Translations under genes and position numbers: made by a program
From: RGIG5612 sp963591145
GTDB lineage: Bacteria > Bacillota > Clostridia > Lachnospirales > Lachnospiraceae
Length of the DNA stretch: 13,984 nucleotides
Direction of reading: 5' to 3'
NCBI GenBank assembly: GCA_963591145.1
Contig: CAVARE010000012.1
Span: 1 to 13,984, forward strand
Shown: positions 7,619 through 13,547 of the stretch, one piece after another
Position numbering within the stretch: position 1 is the stretch's first letter
Layout: each line of letters starts with the position of its first letter
The notes under the pieces: model-generated
Database searches by the model: none
What the model saw: only the letters and a program-made list of their open reading frames with translations
What the model was told of the DNA's origin: nothing

Positions 7619-8263
7619 TTAACCTTCTTTCAACTCTGACAGACGTTCCTTAGCCTTCTCTACATGATATCTCATTGCCTGTTCAGCGGCTTCCGGATCT
7701 CGGCTCTCAATAGCTTCATAGATAGCCTTATGTTCATGGAAGCTTATCTCCGCCTTGCCGGTAGCAGTTACCATGGCCTTACGGAATTTCTGAGTCTTAT
7801 TATGAAGCGGCGTTAATGTGTCGACATATACCGGGCTTCCTGCAAATTGATAAATCATCTGATGGAACTGGCTGTCTGTTGCCTTAACCTTCTCAGGATC
7901 TCCTTTTTTTATGTAAAATTCCTGAAGATCCAGCAGGTCCTTTAATTCCTTTAATTGTTCATCTGTAATATTTTCAGCACATGCGCGGGCTGCAAGGCCT
8001 TCCGCATGAATTCTGATATCGTAAATTATCATCGCATCCTGCTGTGTAATAGATAAAACCACCACGCCCTTAGATGTGGCCTCAACCAGATGTTCCTGTT
8101 CAAGACGACGAACAGCCTCTCTGATAGGTGTTCTGCTTACTCCCAGATCCTCGCTGAGAGTCAGCTCAGTAAGAACAGAGCCTCTCGGGTAAATACCCGT
8201 CAATATATCGCTTTCCAGTCGTTCAAATATCTGATCAGCCAGTGAAACAGTTTTATGAATCAT
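7619..8263 (-). CDS. GntR-family (FadR/FCD subfamily) transcriptional regulator
   Basis: 214 aa. The N-terminal winged helix-turn-helix has its recognition region at LSEDLGVSRTPIREAVRRLE (residues 36-55). The C-terminal all-helical FCD domain has the usual metal or ligand-binding set: Asp130 and His134 (DSQFHQ), His178 (HEHKAI) and His200 (RYHVEK). FCD regulators typically sense small carboxylates; here citrate, isocitrate or 2-oxoglutarate are natural guesses. It is the second gene of the operon, 33 nt after Re-citrate synthase and 4 nt before aconitase, with a perfect AGGAGG 8 nt before its ATG. It probably controls its own operon through the TGTATACA palindrome next to the operon's -10. 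Effector and direction of control are inferred. Confidence 0.92.
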   Translation of the reverse strand: MIHKTVSLADQIFERLESDILTGIYPRGSVLTELTLSEDLGVSRTPIREAVRRLEQEHLVEATSKGVVVLSITQQDAMIIYDIRIHAEGLAARACAENITDEQLKELKDLLDLQEFYIKKGDPEKVKATDSQFHQMIYQFAGSPVYVDTLTPLHNKTQKFRKAMVTATGKAEISFHEHKAIYEAIESRDPEAAEQAMRYHVEKAKERLSELKEG

Positions 8264-8296
8264 CTGTAATTCCTCCTAATATTTGCGAAGATCGCA

Positions 8297-9673
8297 TCAA
8301 AGCCTCTTAAACCTGCCATTTGAATATAGCTCTATCTTCTCCTCGATTTCCTCAACTGACAAGGTAGACTGGCGGCCTCCGGCATATTCTTCATCAATCC
8401 ATTCCTTAATCTTAACTACCAGCGGATCTTTCTTGTCCACCAGTTCCTCCTCTGGGAGGTTGTAAGTATTGTTGATCCAGTATGCGATGCCAGCAAGTCC
8501 TGAATTCTGACCCAGCATAACGGTAGGTGCACGATTAAGGAGCTTCTTGGTATTGAATACGTTGTAGATTTCCTCATCCTTAAGGATGCCGTCTGCGTGA
8601 ATGCCTGCACGTGTAACATTAAAGTCACGTCCGACGAATGGTGTTCTAGGCGGAATCTTATATCCGATCACATTCTTGTAGTAATCAGCGATCTCCGTGA
8701 TCACTGTTGTATCCATACCGTCTAATGAGCCTCTGAGTGATGTATATTCCATAACCATAGCCTCAAGAGGGACATTGCCGGTACGTTCACCGATGCCCAA
8801 GAGCGTACAGTTAACTGCAGATGCGCCATAGAGCCATGCGGTTGCAGCATTTGCAACTGCCTTATAGAAATCATTATGTCCGTGCCACTCCAGCATATCG
8901 CTCTGGACACCGGAATAATGCTGCAGACCATAGACAATTCCCGCAACGCTTCGCGGAAGAGCTGCCTCTGTATAAGGAACTCCATATCCCATGGTGTCGC
9001 ATGCCCTGATACGGACAGGAATGTGAGCCTCCTCACTTCTCTTCATAAGCTCATTAACAAATGGCACAACAAAGCCGTAGAAGTCGGCTCTGGTTACATC
9101 CTCCAGATGGCATCTCGGCATAACCCCTGCCTCAAATGCCAGATCGACTGCCGCCAGATACTGATTCATGGCTTCCTTACGTGTCATCTTCAGCTTATTA
9201 AAAATATGATAATCGCTGCACGATACAAGGATACCGGTCTCGCGGATGCCCAGATCCTTAACAAGCTTAAAGTCTTCCTTATTCGCCCTAATCCAGGTTG
9301 TAATCTCCGGGAACTTAAGACCCAGGTCCTGGCAGCGGCGGATAGCCTCACGGTCCTTCTCGCTGTAGGCGAAAAATTCCGTCTGTCTGATGATACCGAA
9401 CGGTCCGCCCAGACGGCTCATCAATTTATATAATTCCACAATTTGTTCAACGGTATACGGTTCAATAGACTGCTGTCCATCGCGAAATGTTGTATCTGTG
9501 ATCCAGATCTCTTCCGGCATGCACAATGGCACACGGCGATGGTTGAATGCTACTCTCGGAACATCTTCGTAATTATAAATGTCTCTATACAGGTTAGGTT
9601 TCTCGACATCCTGGAGAGAATATTTGTAACTGCTCAGCTCTAACAGATTTGTTTTGTTTGATAGTTCAAGCAT
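8297..9673 (-). CDS. Re-citrate synthase (homocitrate/isopropylmalate synthase superfamily)
   Basis: 458 aa. Condenses oxaloacetate and acetyl-CoA to citrate with Re-face stereochemistry; the known enzyme of this type, from Clostridium kluyveri and relatives, is metal-dependent, oxygen-sensitive and unrelated to ordinary Si-citrate synthase. DRE-TIM features are seen: DTTFRDGQQS (60-69), the metal motif HGHND (264-268) and GIGERTGN (293-300). The roughly 50-residue N-terminal extension before the barrel and the context with aconitase and isocitrate dehydrogenase favour citrate over homocitrate or isopropylmalate synthase; there is no C-terminal leucine-type regulatory domain. First gene of the operon, ATG with AAAGGAA 9-10 nt upstream. 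Confidence 0.9.
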   Translation of the reverse strand: MLELSNKTNLLELSSYKYSLQDVEKPNLYRDIYNYEDVPRVAFNHRRVPLCMPEEIWITDTTFRDGQQSIEPYTVEQIVELYKLMSRLGGPFGIIRQTEFFAYSEKDREAIRRCQDLGLKFPEITTWIRANKEDFKLVKDLGIRETGILVSCSDYHIFNKLKMTRKEAMNQYLAAVDLAFEAGVMPRCHLEDVTRADFYGFVVPFVNELMKRSEEAHIPVRIRACDTMGYGVPYTEAALPRSVAGIVYGLQHYSGVQSDMLEWHGHNDFYKAVANAATAWLYGASAVNCTLLGIGERTGNVPLEAMVMEYTSLRGSLDGMDTTVITEIADYYKNVIGYKIPPRTPFVGRDFNVTRAGIHADGILKDEEIYNVFNTKKLLNRAPTVMLGQNSGLAGIAYWINNTYNLPEEELVDKKDPLVVKIKEWIDEEYAGGRQSTLSVEEIEEKIELYSNGRFKRL

Positions 9674-9699
9674 ATGAATACATTCCTTTCATAAATATA

Positions 9700-9735
9700 T
9701 GTATACAATTATACGCGCGTAATCTTTTCTGTCAA
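9700..9735 (-). promoter_or_regulatory. Promoter and putative GntR operator of the 2-oxoglutarate operon
   Basis: Minus-strand -35 TTGACA (9730-9735) and -10 TATAAT (9708-9713) are both perfect, spacing 16. The palindrome TGTATACA (9700-9707, within TTGTATACAT) abuts the -10 and would cover the transcription start. TTGTATACAA-like sites are typical for FCD-type GntR proteins, and such a regulator is the second gene of the operon. The promoter is seen directly; the operator assignment is inference. Confidence 0.75.
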
Positions 9736-9802
9736 CCTTGTTGTATTTATAAAATACATTTTCGTCATTTCTAACAACTTAACAACGCATAACATAATTT
9801 TA

Positions 9803-9831
9803 TTGCATTCAAAAAAATTATGTGTTATCCT
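9803..9831 (+). promoter_or_regulatory. Putative promoter of the plus-strand structured RNA
   Basis: -35 TTGCAT (9803-9808), 17-bp spacer, -10 TATCCT (9826-9831, 4/6) with TGT before it (extended -10). The same -35 and spacing occur in the dapA promoter at 12123-12151. A 9-bp inverted repeat CATAATTTT/AAAATTATG (9793-9801, 9814-9822) flanks the -35 and could bind a regulator. Confidence 0.4.
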
Positions 9832-9837
9832 GTGTTC

Positions 9838-9990
9838 AACGCCTACCGAAACAGTAGGTAAAATGATTACGACCTCCTAGGTTATGTAACCTTCGTATCA
9901 TTTTACAATGTTAATCTCCCCCGATTAACATATCCCATCCTTTAACAGATGAGCCGGCCACTTATGTGACCGGCTCATTTACGTTCTTAA
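9838..9990 (+). ncRNA. Candidate small RNA with unpaired CCUCCU and UCCCCC motifs
   Basis: This stretch between the citrate-synthase operon promoter and dapB has no reading frame but folds into four successive hairpins. A: CCUAC/GUAGG (9842-9858). B: 9859-9905, an 8-bp stem, a one-base bulge, a 5-bp stem, then CCUCCU (9873-9878) as a 6-nt bulge below an AGGUU/AACCU cap. C: 9908-9931, a 9-bp perfect stem with loop UCCCCC. E: 9949-9978, GC-rich. A, B and C are separated by at most 2 nt. Between C and E is single-stranded AUCCCAUCCUUU. C-rich unpaired motifs complementary to Shine-Dalgarno sites are characteristic of Firmicute trans-acting RNAs such as RsaE/RoxS; no homology to those is claimed. 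Promoter and tail favour plus-strand transcription, but two pairs (in A and E) are G.U only in minus-strand RNA, so direction is open. Confidence 0.42.
9949..9989 (+). terminator. GC-rich hairpin, possible terminator of the small RNA and/or dapB
   Basis: Arms ATGAGCCGG (9949-9957) and CCGGCTCAT (9970-9978) pair perfectly. Inside, CAC/GTG pair across one C.A mismatch (a U.G pair on the minus strand), with loop TTAT. On the plus strand it is followed by TTTACGTTCTT, a weak U-rich tail; on the minus strand no U-run follows. It lies 40 nt past the dapB stop, so it could also cap the dapB message. Confidence 0.5.
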
Positions 9991-10018
9991 ATAAGTTGTA
10001 ATGCAGATATTTTGATTT

Positions 10019-10768
10019 TTAATTTTCCTTCAGCAGGCTGTTCATATCATACAGACCTGCTGGCTGTCTGATAAGAAATGCTGCTGCCTTTAATGCACCC
10101 TCTGCGAACAGCGCCCTGCTGTAGGCTTCATGCTTGAGAGTGATGCTCTGATTATCAGTTCCTACCACAACCTCATGGATGCCTACAATATTGCCCATAC
10201 GCACTGCATGGATTCCGATATCATTGGCATCTCTTTTGCCATATCCCGAGCGGCCTGTAACGATGTTAGACTCAGGTCTTACCTCCTGGATCGCATGTGC
10301 GATGGCAAGAGCCGTTCCGCTCGGCGCATCAAGCTTCCTGTTATGATGTCTCTCAATGATCTCTATCTCAGCACCTGACATAACGGCGGCTGTTCTTTTG
10401 GCAAGATCAATGAGCAGCGCAACGCCCAGTGAATAATTGGCCGCGAAAAACAGCGGAATCTTCTGCGAAGCAGCTGTTATCATCTGCTTTTCCTCATCGG
10501 TCTGACCCGTGGTCGCAAGAACCAACGGAATATTATTATTTACAGCGTAACTGAGCAGATCCTGGGTGAGGCTATGATGCGAGAAATCTACAACGACATC
10601 TACGTCCGTGATTGCGTCTGCAAATGTCTCCGCACACGGCACATCAAATGTTCCATCAGGATTAAGACTCACACCGCCAGCCAGTTCGCCGCCCTCAGTT
10701 CCCTTCTGAAGTAATCGGGCCACCTCTCTGCCCATAAATCCATATAATCCGCTAACTAATACTCTCAT
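10019..10768 (-). CDS. dapB: 4-hydroxy-tetrahydrodipicolinate reductase DapB
   Basis: 249 aa from the ATG at 10768, with AAAGG 7 nt upstream; the open frame reaches 10882, but those 38 extra residues precede the Rossmann start and are rejected. Reduces the DapA product to tetrahydrodipicolinate with NAD(P)H, on the way to meso-diaminopimelate and lysine. Seen: the dinucleotide motif SGLYGFMGREV (6-16), DFS (61-63), ATTG (85-88), and the catalytic and substrate segment ERHHNRKLDAPSGTA (139-153) with His141, Lys145 and Ser150-Gly-Thr. The dapA stop is 126 nt upstream. It is probably co-transcribed from the lysine-riboswitch promoter, since no promoter is evident in the gap. Confidence 0.96.
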   Translation of the reverse strand: MRVLVSGLYGFMGREVARLLQKGTEGGELAGGVSLNPDGTFDVPCAETFADAITDVDVVVDFSHHSLTQDLLSYAVNNNIPLVLATTGQTDEEKQMITAASQKIPLFFAANYSLGVALLIDLAKRTAAVMSGAEIEIIERHHNRKLDAPSGTALAIAHAIQEVRPESNIVTGRSGYGKRDANDIGIHAVRMGNIVGIHEVVVGTDNQSITLKHEAYSRALFAEGALKAAAFLIRQPAGLYDMNSLLKEN

Positions 10769-10813
10769 ATATAATCCTTTCTCTCGATTCATACATATAC
10801 TGCATTCATGAGG

Positions 10814-10836
10814 CCGGACACGCAGCCACTGCCCGG
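10814..10836 (-). other. Small hairpin in the dapA-dapB gap
   Basis: Minus-strand CCGGGCA, 9-nt loop, UGUCCGG: 7 bp with one G.U pair that exists only on this strand. No U-run follows, so it is not a terminator; it may tune the relative amounts of dapA and dapB message. Confidence 0.35.
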
Positions 10837-10894
10837 AATATGACATAAATGGCAACTGGCAGCGCACCTGATTTCTCAACATTATGATATGTGT

Positions 10895-11785
10895 TTATTT
10901 TACGAGATTATATCTTCTCATCTCAGCAAGGAGCTTCTCTTCATGCTCTGCTTCCATCGGAGTAAGCGGAAGTCTGACATAATTCTCGCCCCATCCCATG
11001 GCAGCCATAGCAGCCTTAACAGGAATCGGATTAACCTCGCTGAACAGGAGCTTAATGAGCTTCATATATTCACACTGAAGAGCCGCGCTTCTCTTAACAT
11101 CGCCTGCGAAATATGTATCGCAAATGTTTACTGTCTCCTTCGGCATAATGTTAGAAAGTACGGAAATGATTCCGCTTCCGCCCATTGACAGGATAGGAAC
11201 AATCTGATCATCATTGCCTGAATAAATATCAAGCTTATCTCCAACTAATGCTGCGGTTTCAACGATCTTGGAGATATTGCCATTGGCCTCCTTGATACCC
11301 TTGATCATAGGATGCTCTGCCAGTTTGGCATATGTTGCCGGCTCAATATTAACACCGGTACGTGACGGAACATTGTATACAATAAGCGGCTTGGTTGATG
11401 CATCTGCGATCGTATTATACATCTTGATCAGGCCGTTCTGTGTAGCCTTGTTATAGTATGGGGTTACTACCAGCATGGCATCGCATCCTACCTCACATGC
11501 GAATCTGGTAAGATCAACTGCATATGCCGTATCATTAGAGCCTGTGCCTGCGATTACCGGCACACGTCCATTAGTTCTCTCAGCTGAGAATCTTAAAACC
11601 TCTCTGTGTTCTTCATCTGTAAGTGTGGAACCCTCGCCTGTTGTTCCTGCGATTACGAGTGCATTGATGCCCTGCTCTATCTGCCAATCGATAAGTCTTC
11701 CCAGTGTATCGTAGTCGACTCCATTTGCATTGAGTGGGGTAATAAGAGCGGTTGCAGCTCCTTTAAAAATAGGTGAATTTGTCAT
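10895..11785 (-). CDS. dapA: 4-hydroxy-tetrahydrodipicolinate synthase DapA
   Basis: 296 aa. Condenses pyruvate with L-aspartate 4-semialdehyde, the first committed step of the diaminopimelate/lysine branch. The (beta/alpha)8 barrel signatures are all visible: GTTGEGSTL (47-55, Thr48/Thr49), TPYYNK (108-113, Tyr111), VYNVPSRTG (136-144, Tyr137, Arg142) and the Schiff-base Lys165 in GIKEANGN. The ATG at 11785 has GGAGG 9 nt upstream. It is the first gene after the lysine riboswitch and terminator, so lysine should shut off its transcription. dapB follows. Confidence 0.97.
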   Translation of the reverse strand: MTNSPIFKGAATALITPLNANGVDYDTLGRLIDWQIEQGINALVIAGTTGEGSTLTDEEHREVLRFSAERTNGRVPVIAGTGSNDTAYAVDLTRFACEVGCDAMLVVTPYYNKATQNGLIKMYNTIADASTKPLIVYNVPSRTGVNIEPATYAKLAEHPMIKGIKEANGNISKIVETAALVGDKLDIYSGNDDQIVPILSMGGSGIISVLSNIMPKETVNICDTYFAGDVKRSAALQCEYMKLIKLLFSEVNPIPVKAAMAAMGWGENYVRLPLTPMEAEHEEKLLAEMRRYNLVK

Positions 11786-11864
11786 TTCTTTTTTCCTCCA
11801 TAATATTTGCTGATATAGCTAATTTTCACAAAGGTTTTCTCGAGCGTTGAAGAACGAAATGGAA

Positions 11865-11903
11865 TTCTTTTGTCTGTAAGAAGTTTTCTATATGACAAAA
11901 GAA
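11865..11903 (-). other. Second hairpin in the dapA leader, overlapping the terminator's U-tract
   Basis: Perfect 10-bp inverted repeat TTCTTTTGTC (11865-11874) and GACAAAAGAA (11894-11903) with a 19-nt loop. Its minus-strand 5' arm contains the U-tract of the riboswitch terminator, so it can form only in read-through RNA; it could stabilise the 5' end of the dapA message or favour read-through. Confidence 0.45.
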
Positions 11904-11934
11904 AAGCCATAATAGATAAACTATCATGACTTTT
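11896..11934 (-). terminator. Riboswitch-controlled terminator in front of dapA
   Basis: Minus-strand stem of 14 bp (plus coordinates 11921-11934 with 11902-11915; two G.U pairs), loop UUUAU, followed by UUUUCUUUUGUC. Its 5' arm UCAUGAUAG (11921-11929) can instead pair with CUGUCAUGA (11948-11956), which contains the 3' strand of aptamer helix P1. Terminator and antiterminator are therefore mutually exclusive. Confidence 0.9.
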
Positions 11935-11951
11935 TAAGATCAAGTATTCAT

Positions 11952-12114
11952 GACAGCTCCCCGCTTATCTAAAAGCGACAGTCCAACGGATATTGTCCGA
12001 AGTCCCAGCAAAATCACATCCAGGAAGATGCGATCTCCTTCGGCGGCTTCCCCTTTCGTTCTGCAGATTCCTGTCTGTGAATCAGAACTACTCTTGTCGG
12101 CCGCAACCTCTATC
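11952..12114 (-). promoter_or_regulatory. Lysine riboswitch (L box) aptamer
   Basis: Minus strand from 12114 to 11952. Conserved L-box segments appear in order: GATAGAGG, AAGAGTAG, GAAAGGGGAAGCCGCCGAAG, TTTGCTGGGAC, GGACTGTC and GGGGAGCTGTC. Helices can be drawn: P1 GAUAG (12110-12114) with CUGUC (11952-11956); P2 GUUCUG/CAGAAC with inner GAUUC/GAAUC; P3 AUCGCAUC/GAUGUGAU; P4 CGGA/UCCG; P5 CGCUU/AAGCG. Binding lysine should stabilise P1, free the terminator and stop transcription before dapA. The fit to the B. subtilis lysC leader is close. Confidence 0.97.
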
Positions 12115-12122
12115 GTGGGGTT

Positions 12123-12151
12123 GTTATAGCACACTTACATATACAATGCAA
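12123..12151 (-). promoter_or_regulatory. Promoter of the lysine riboswitch-dapA-dapB transcript
   Basis: Minus-strand -35 TTGCAT (12146-12151) and -10 TATAAC (12123-12128), spacing 17, with an extended -10 TGC. The predicted start, about 12116, falls right at the first base of the aptamer's P1 helix. Confidence 0.75.
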
Positions 12152-12226
12152 CTGTTTTTTTATTGGGGCTGCATGGTATGCTTGAATTAAAAATTCCAGA
12201 ATTTTTCTTTTTATGCAAACATACGT

Positions 12227-12255
12227 TTGAAATGACGGATAGAATGTGCTACACT
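12227..12255 (+). promoter_or_regulatory. Promoter of the small orphan gene
   Basis: Plus-strand -35 TTGAAA (12227-12232), 17-bp spacer, -10 TACACT (12250-12255) with TGC before it. The leader is about 160 nt and contains an inverted repeat ATTGACAAA/TTTGTCAGT (12308-12316, 12339-12347; one wobble) plus two short overlapping frames (12348-12392 and 12373-12429). Confidence 0.55.
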
Positions 12256-12421
12256 GAATGCGGCTGAATGAAGACCCTTTTACAGAGGCAGCGTGGGCGT
12301 ATTTTCTATTGACAAAAAGGATTTAAAACCAAATTTTATTTGTCAGTATGGAAAACTCGTGCTACGATTACGATGAAAGCAGGGAGATATGAAGAATCCA
12401 CTCGCGAAGGGACGTGGTACT

Positions 12422-12604
12422 ATGTGTGAAGCAGTAGAGAAATTTGCTAAAGAGTATGCGGATGATTGCAATGTAATGAATGTCCAAAATCTTATGGAAA
12501 ATCTACATCTCTCGCTAGAGCAGACTCTGGACGCCCTTAATATCCAGGGTGATTCCAGAGCATACATCATAACGCAGCTTCAGAAGCAGCAGGCGAACAG
12601 CTAA
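12422..12604 (+). CDS. Small orphan protein resembling the C-terminal tail of Rpn-type nucleases
   Basis: 60 aa from the ATG at 12422, with AAGGGA 9 nt upstream. An in-frame ATG at 12389 would add 11 residues, but its AGGGAG is only 2 nt away. Charged and helical; the start MCEAVEKFAKEYA and the end (QNLMENLHLSLEQTLDALNI) resemble free-standing 'MCKAMEE...' proteins and tails of the Rpn/PD-(D/E)XK transposase-like family common in Lachnospiraceae. The nuclease domain itself is absent upstream, so this is either a relic or an independent small protein. Its own promoter and strong terminator argue that it is expressed. The family link is from memory of pattern, not from a search; function unknown. 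Confidence 0.6.
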   Translation: MCEAVEKFAKEYADDCNVMNVQNLMENLHLSLEQTLDALNIQGDSRAYIITQLQKQQANS

Positions 12605-12637
12605 GTGGTAGCAACTCAATTAAACGGTAACAAGAGG

Positions 12638-12689
12638 GAACTCCTCGGCAGTTTAATTGCTGAGGAGTTCACAAATTATTTTTGTTTTC
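12638..12689 (+). terminator. Terminator after the small orphan gene
   Basis: Arms GAACTCCTCGGCA (12638-12650) and TGCTGAGGAGTTC (12658-12670) form a 13-bp stem with one G.U pair and a 7-nt loop. The T-rich tail ATTATTTTTGTTTT begins about 5 nt later. The hairpin is very strong; the delayed tail makes termination slightly less certain. Confidence 0.7.
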
Positions 12690-12693
12690 GATA

Positions 12694-12722
12694 TTGTGGT
12701 TTTATCACACGTTGCATATACT
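12694..12722 (+). promoter_or_regulatory. Promoter of the two-gene GNAT module
   Basis: -35 TTGTGG (12694-12699, 3/6), 17-bp spacer, -10 TATACT (12717-12722, 5/6). The imperfect palindrome TGTGGTTTTATCACA (12695-12709) overlaps the -35 and spacer and could be an operator for self-repression, as is usual for toxin-antitoxin pairs; that role is inference. Confidence 0.45.
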
Positions 12723-12760
12723 ATAAACACACAAAAAGCAGAGAAGTAGGAGGTGTTAAT

Positions 12761-12946
12761 ATGGCTACTTCAAGTATTACTCATAATTTTGTCGTATCCA
12801 ATCCAAATAGCGTAAAGCGTTTTATCGCAGCGATTGACGAAGCCGAGCGTGACCGCACACCAAAGCAGACACTTCCCGGACGTCAGTTAACGAACCCACA
12901 GGAAATCTTAGCTTTAATGTCAAAAAGGAAGAAATCACGTGTCTGA
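12761..12946 (+). CDS. Small antitoxin-like protein paired with a GNAT acetyltransferase
   Basis: 61 aa; start set by a perfect AGGAGG 7 nt before the ATG at 12761 (the frame is open further upstream, but that part runs through the terminator and promoter). N-terminal SSITHNFVVSNPNSVKRFIAAI looks like a short strand plus helix; the middle is proline-containing and the end is basic (KRKKSR). Similar short proteins often precede GNAT-like genes in Firmicute mobile regions. Its last 8 nt overlap the start of the next gene (GTGTCTGA), implying translational coupling. Size, order and overlap fit an antitoxin, but no DNA-binding fold is obvious and the role is inferred. Confidence 0.7.
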   Translation: MATSSITHNFVVSNPNSVKRFIAAIDEAERDRTPKQTLPGRQLTNPQEILALMSKRKKSRV

Positions 12947-13547
12947 TAAATACTTTACCATTAATATTCGGGCATATTTGGATAAAGACGAGTCGTCATA
13001 TATCGGAGAGGAAAGTCTTTACGACTTGCTCTCCGATTTTTCTTGTCCTAAAAACCCCGATGTTGAATACTTTTTATTACATAATGCGGTTGAATTTACC
13101 AAAAAAGATCAGTCCATCACTTATCTGGTACTTGATGCCGAAGATGCTTCATTGGCTGGTTATTTTTCCCTTGCAGTAAAGCCAATCTCTGTCCGGGCTT
13201 CAAATATCAGTAAAACAATGGCAAAAAAGCTTTCTCGTGTCAGTATTCTGGATGAAGAAACACAATCCTATACCACAGCAGCTTACCTGATTGCACAGTT
13301 AGGAAAGAACCATTCTCTTCCAAAGGAAAAACGAATTTCCGGAAACATTCTACTGGGATTTGCACTAGAAACCATATCCAGTCTCAAATATTCCGTAGGC
13401 GGCATTATGGAGTTTCTTGAATGTGAAGATAATGAATTTCTTCTGAACTTTTATACACAGAATCATTTCAAGCCATTTGATACTCGTATTACCGCTTCCC
13501 AGAATAATGAGCCTCACATTCTGCATCAGCTTTTGAAATTTATCTGA
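12939..13547 (+). CDS. GNAT-family N-acetyltransferase-like protein, possible toxin
   Basis: 202 aa, GTG start at 12939 overlapping the upstream stop, with GGAAG 7 nt before it. Late GNAT elements are visible: GYFSLAVKPI (74-83, core strand), AYLIAQLGKN (115-124) followed by a helix ISGNILLGFALETI (133-146) as the acetyl-CoA-binding part, the strand IMEFLECEDNE (156-166), and the FYTQNHFKPF motif (171-180). The classic R/QxxGxG/A loop is reduced to QLGKN, so cofactor binding needs testing. A GNAT enzyme directly behind a small partner recalls the TacT/AtaT toxins, which acetylate charged tRNA, but those have different partners and this is only an analogy. It could also be a housekeeping or defence acetyltransferase. 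The gene looks more A/T-rich than the lysine and citrate operons, in keeping with acquired DNA. Confidence 0.75.
   Translation: MSDKYFTINIRAYLDKDESSYIGEESLYDLLSDFSCPKNPDVEYFLLHNAVEFTKKDQSITYLVLDAEDASLAGYFSLAVKPISVRASNISKTMAKKLSRVSILDEETQSYTTAAYLIAQLGKNHSLPKEKRISGNILLGFALETISSLKYSVGGIMEFLECEDNEFLLNFYTQNHFKPFDTRITASQNNEPHILHQLLKFI

Noticed and set aside
11940..12134. 64-codon minus-strand open frame
   Set aside because: It lies wholly over the lysine riboswitch and promoter; the conserved bases are explained by RNA structure.
12309..12314. TTGACA as a possible second promoter before the small orphan gene
   Set aside because: No acceptable -10 lies 16-18 bp downstream; the sequence is better explained as an arm of an inverted repeat.
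12343..12570. 75-codon minus-strand open frame
   Set aside because: Shadow of the small plus-strand gene, which has promoter, ribosome site and terminator in the right order.
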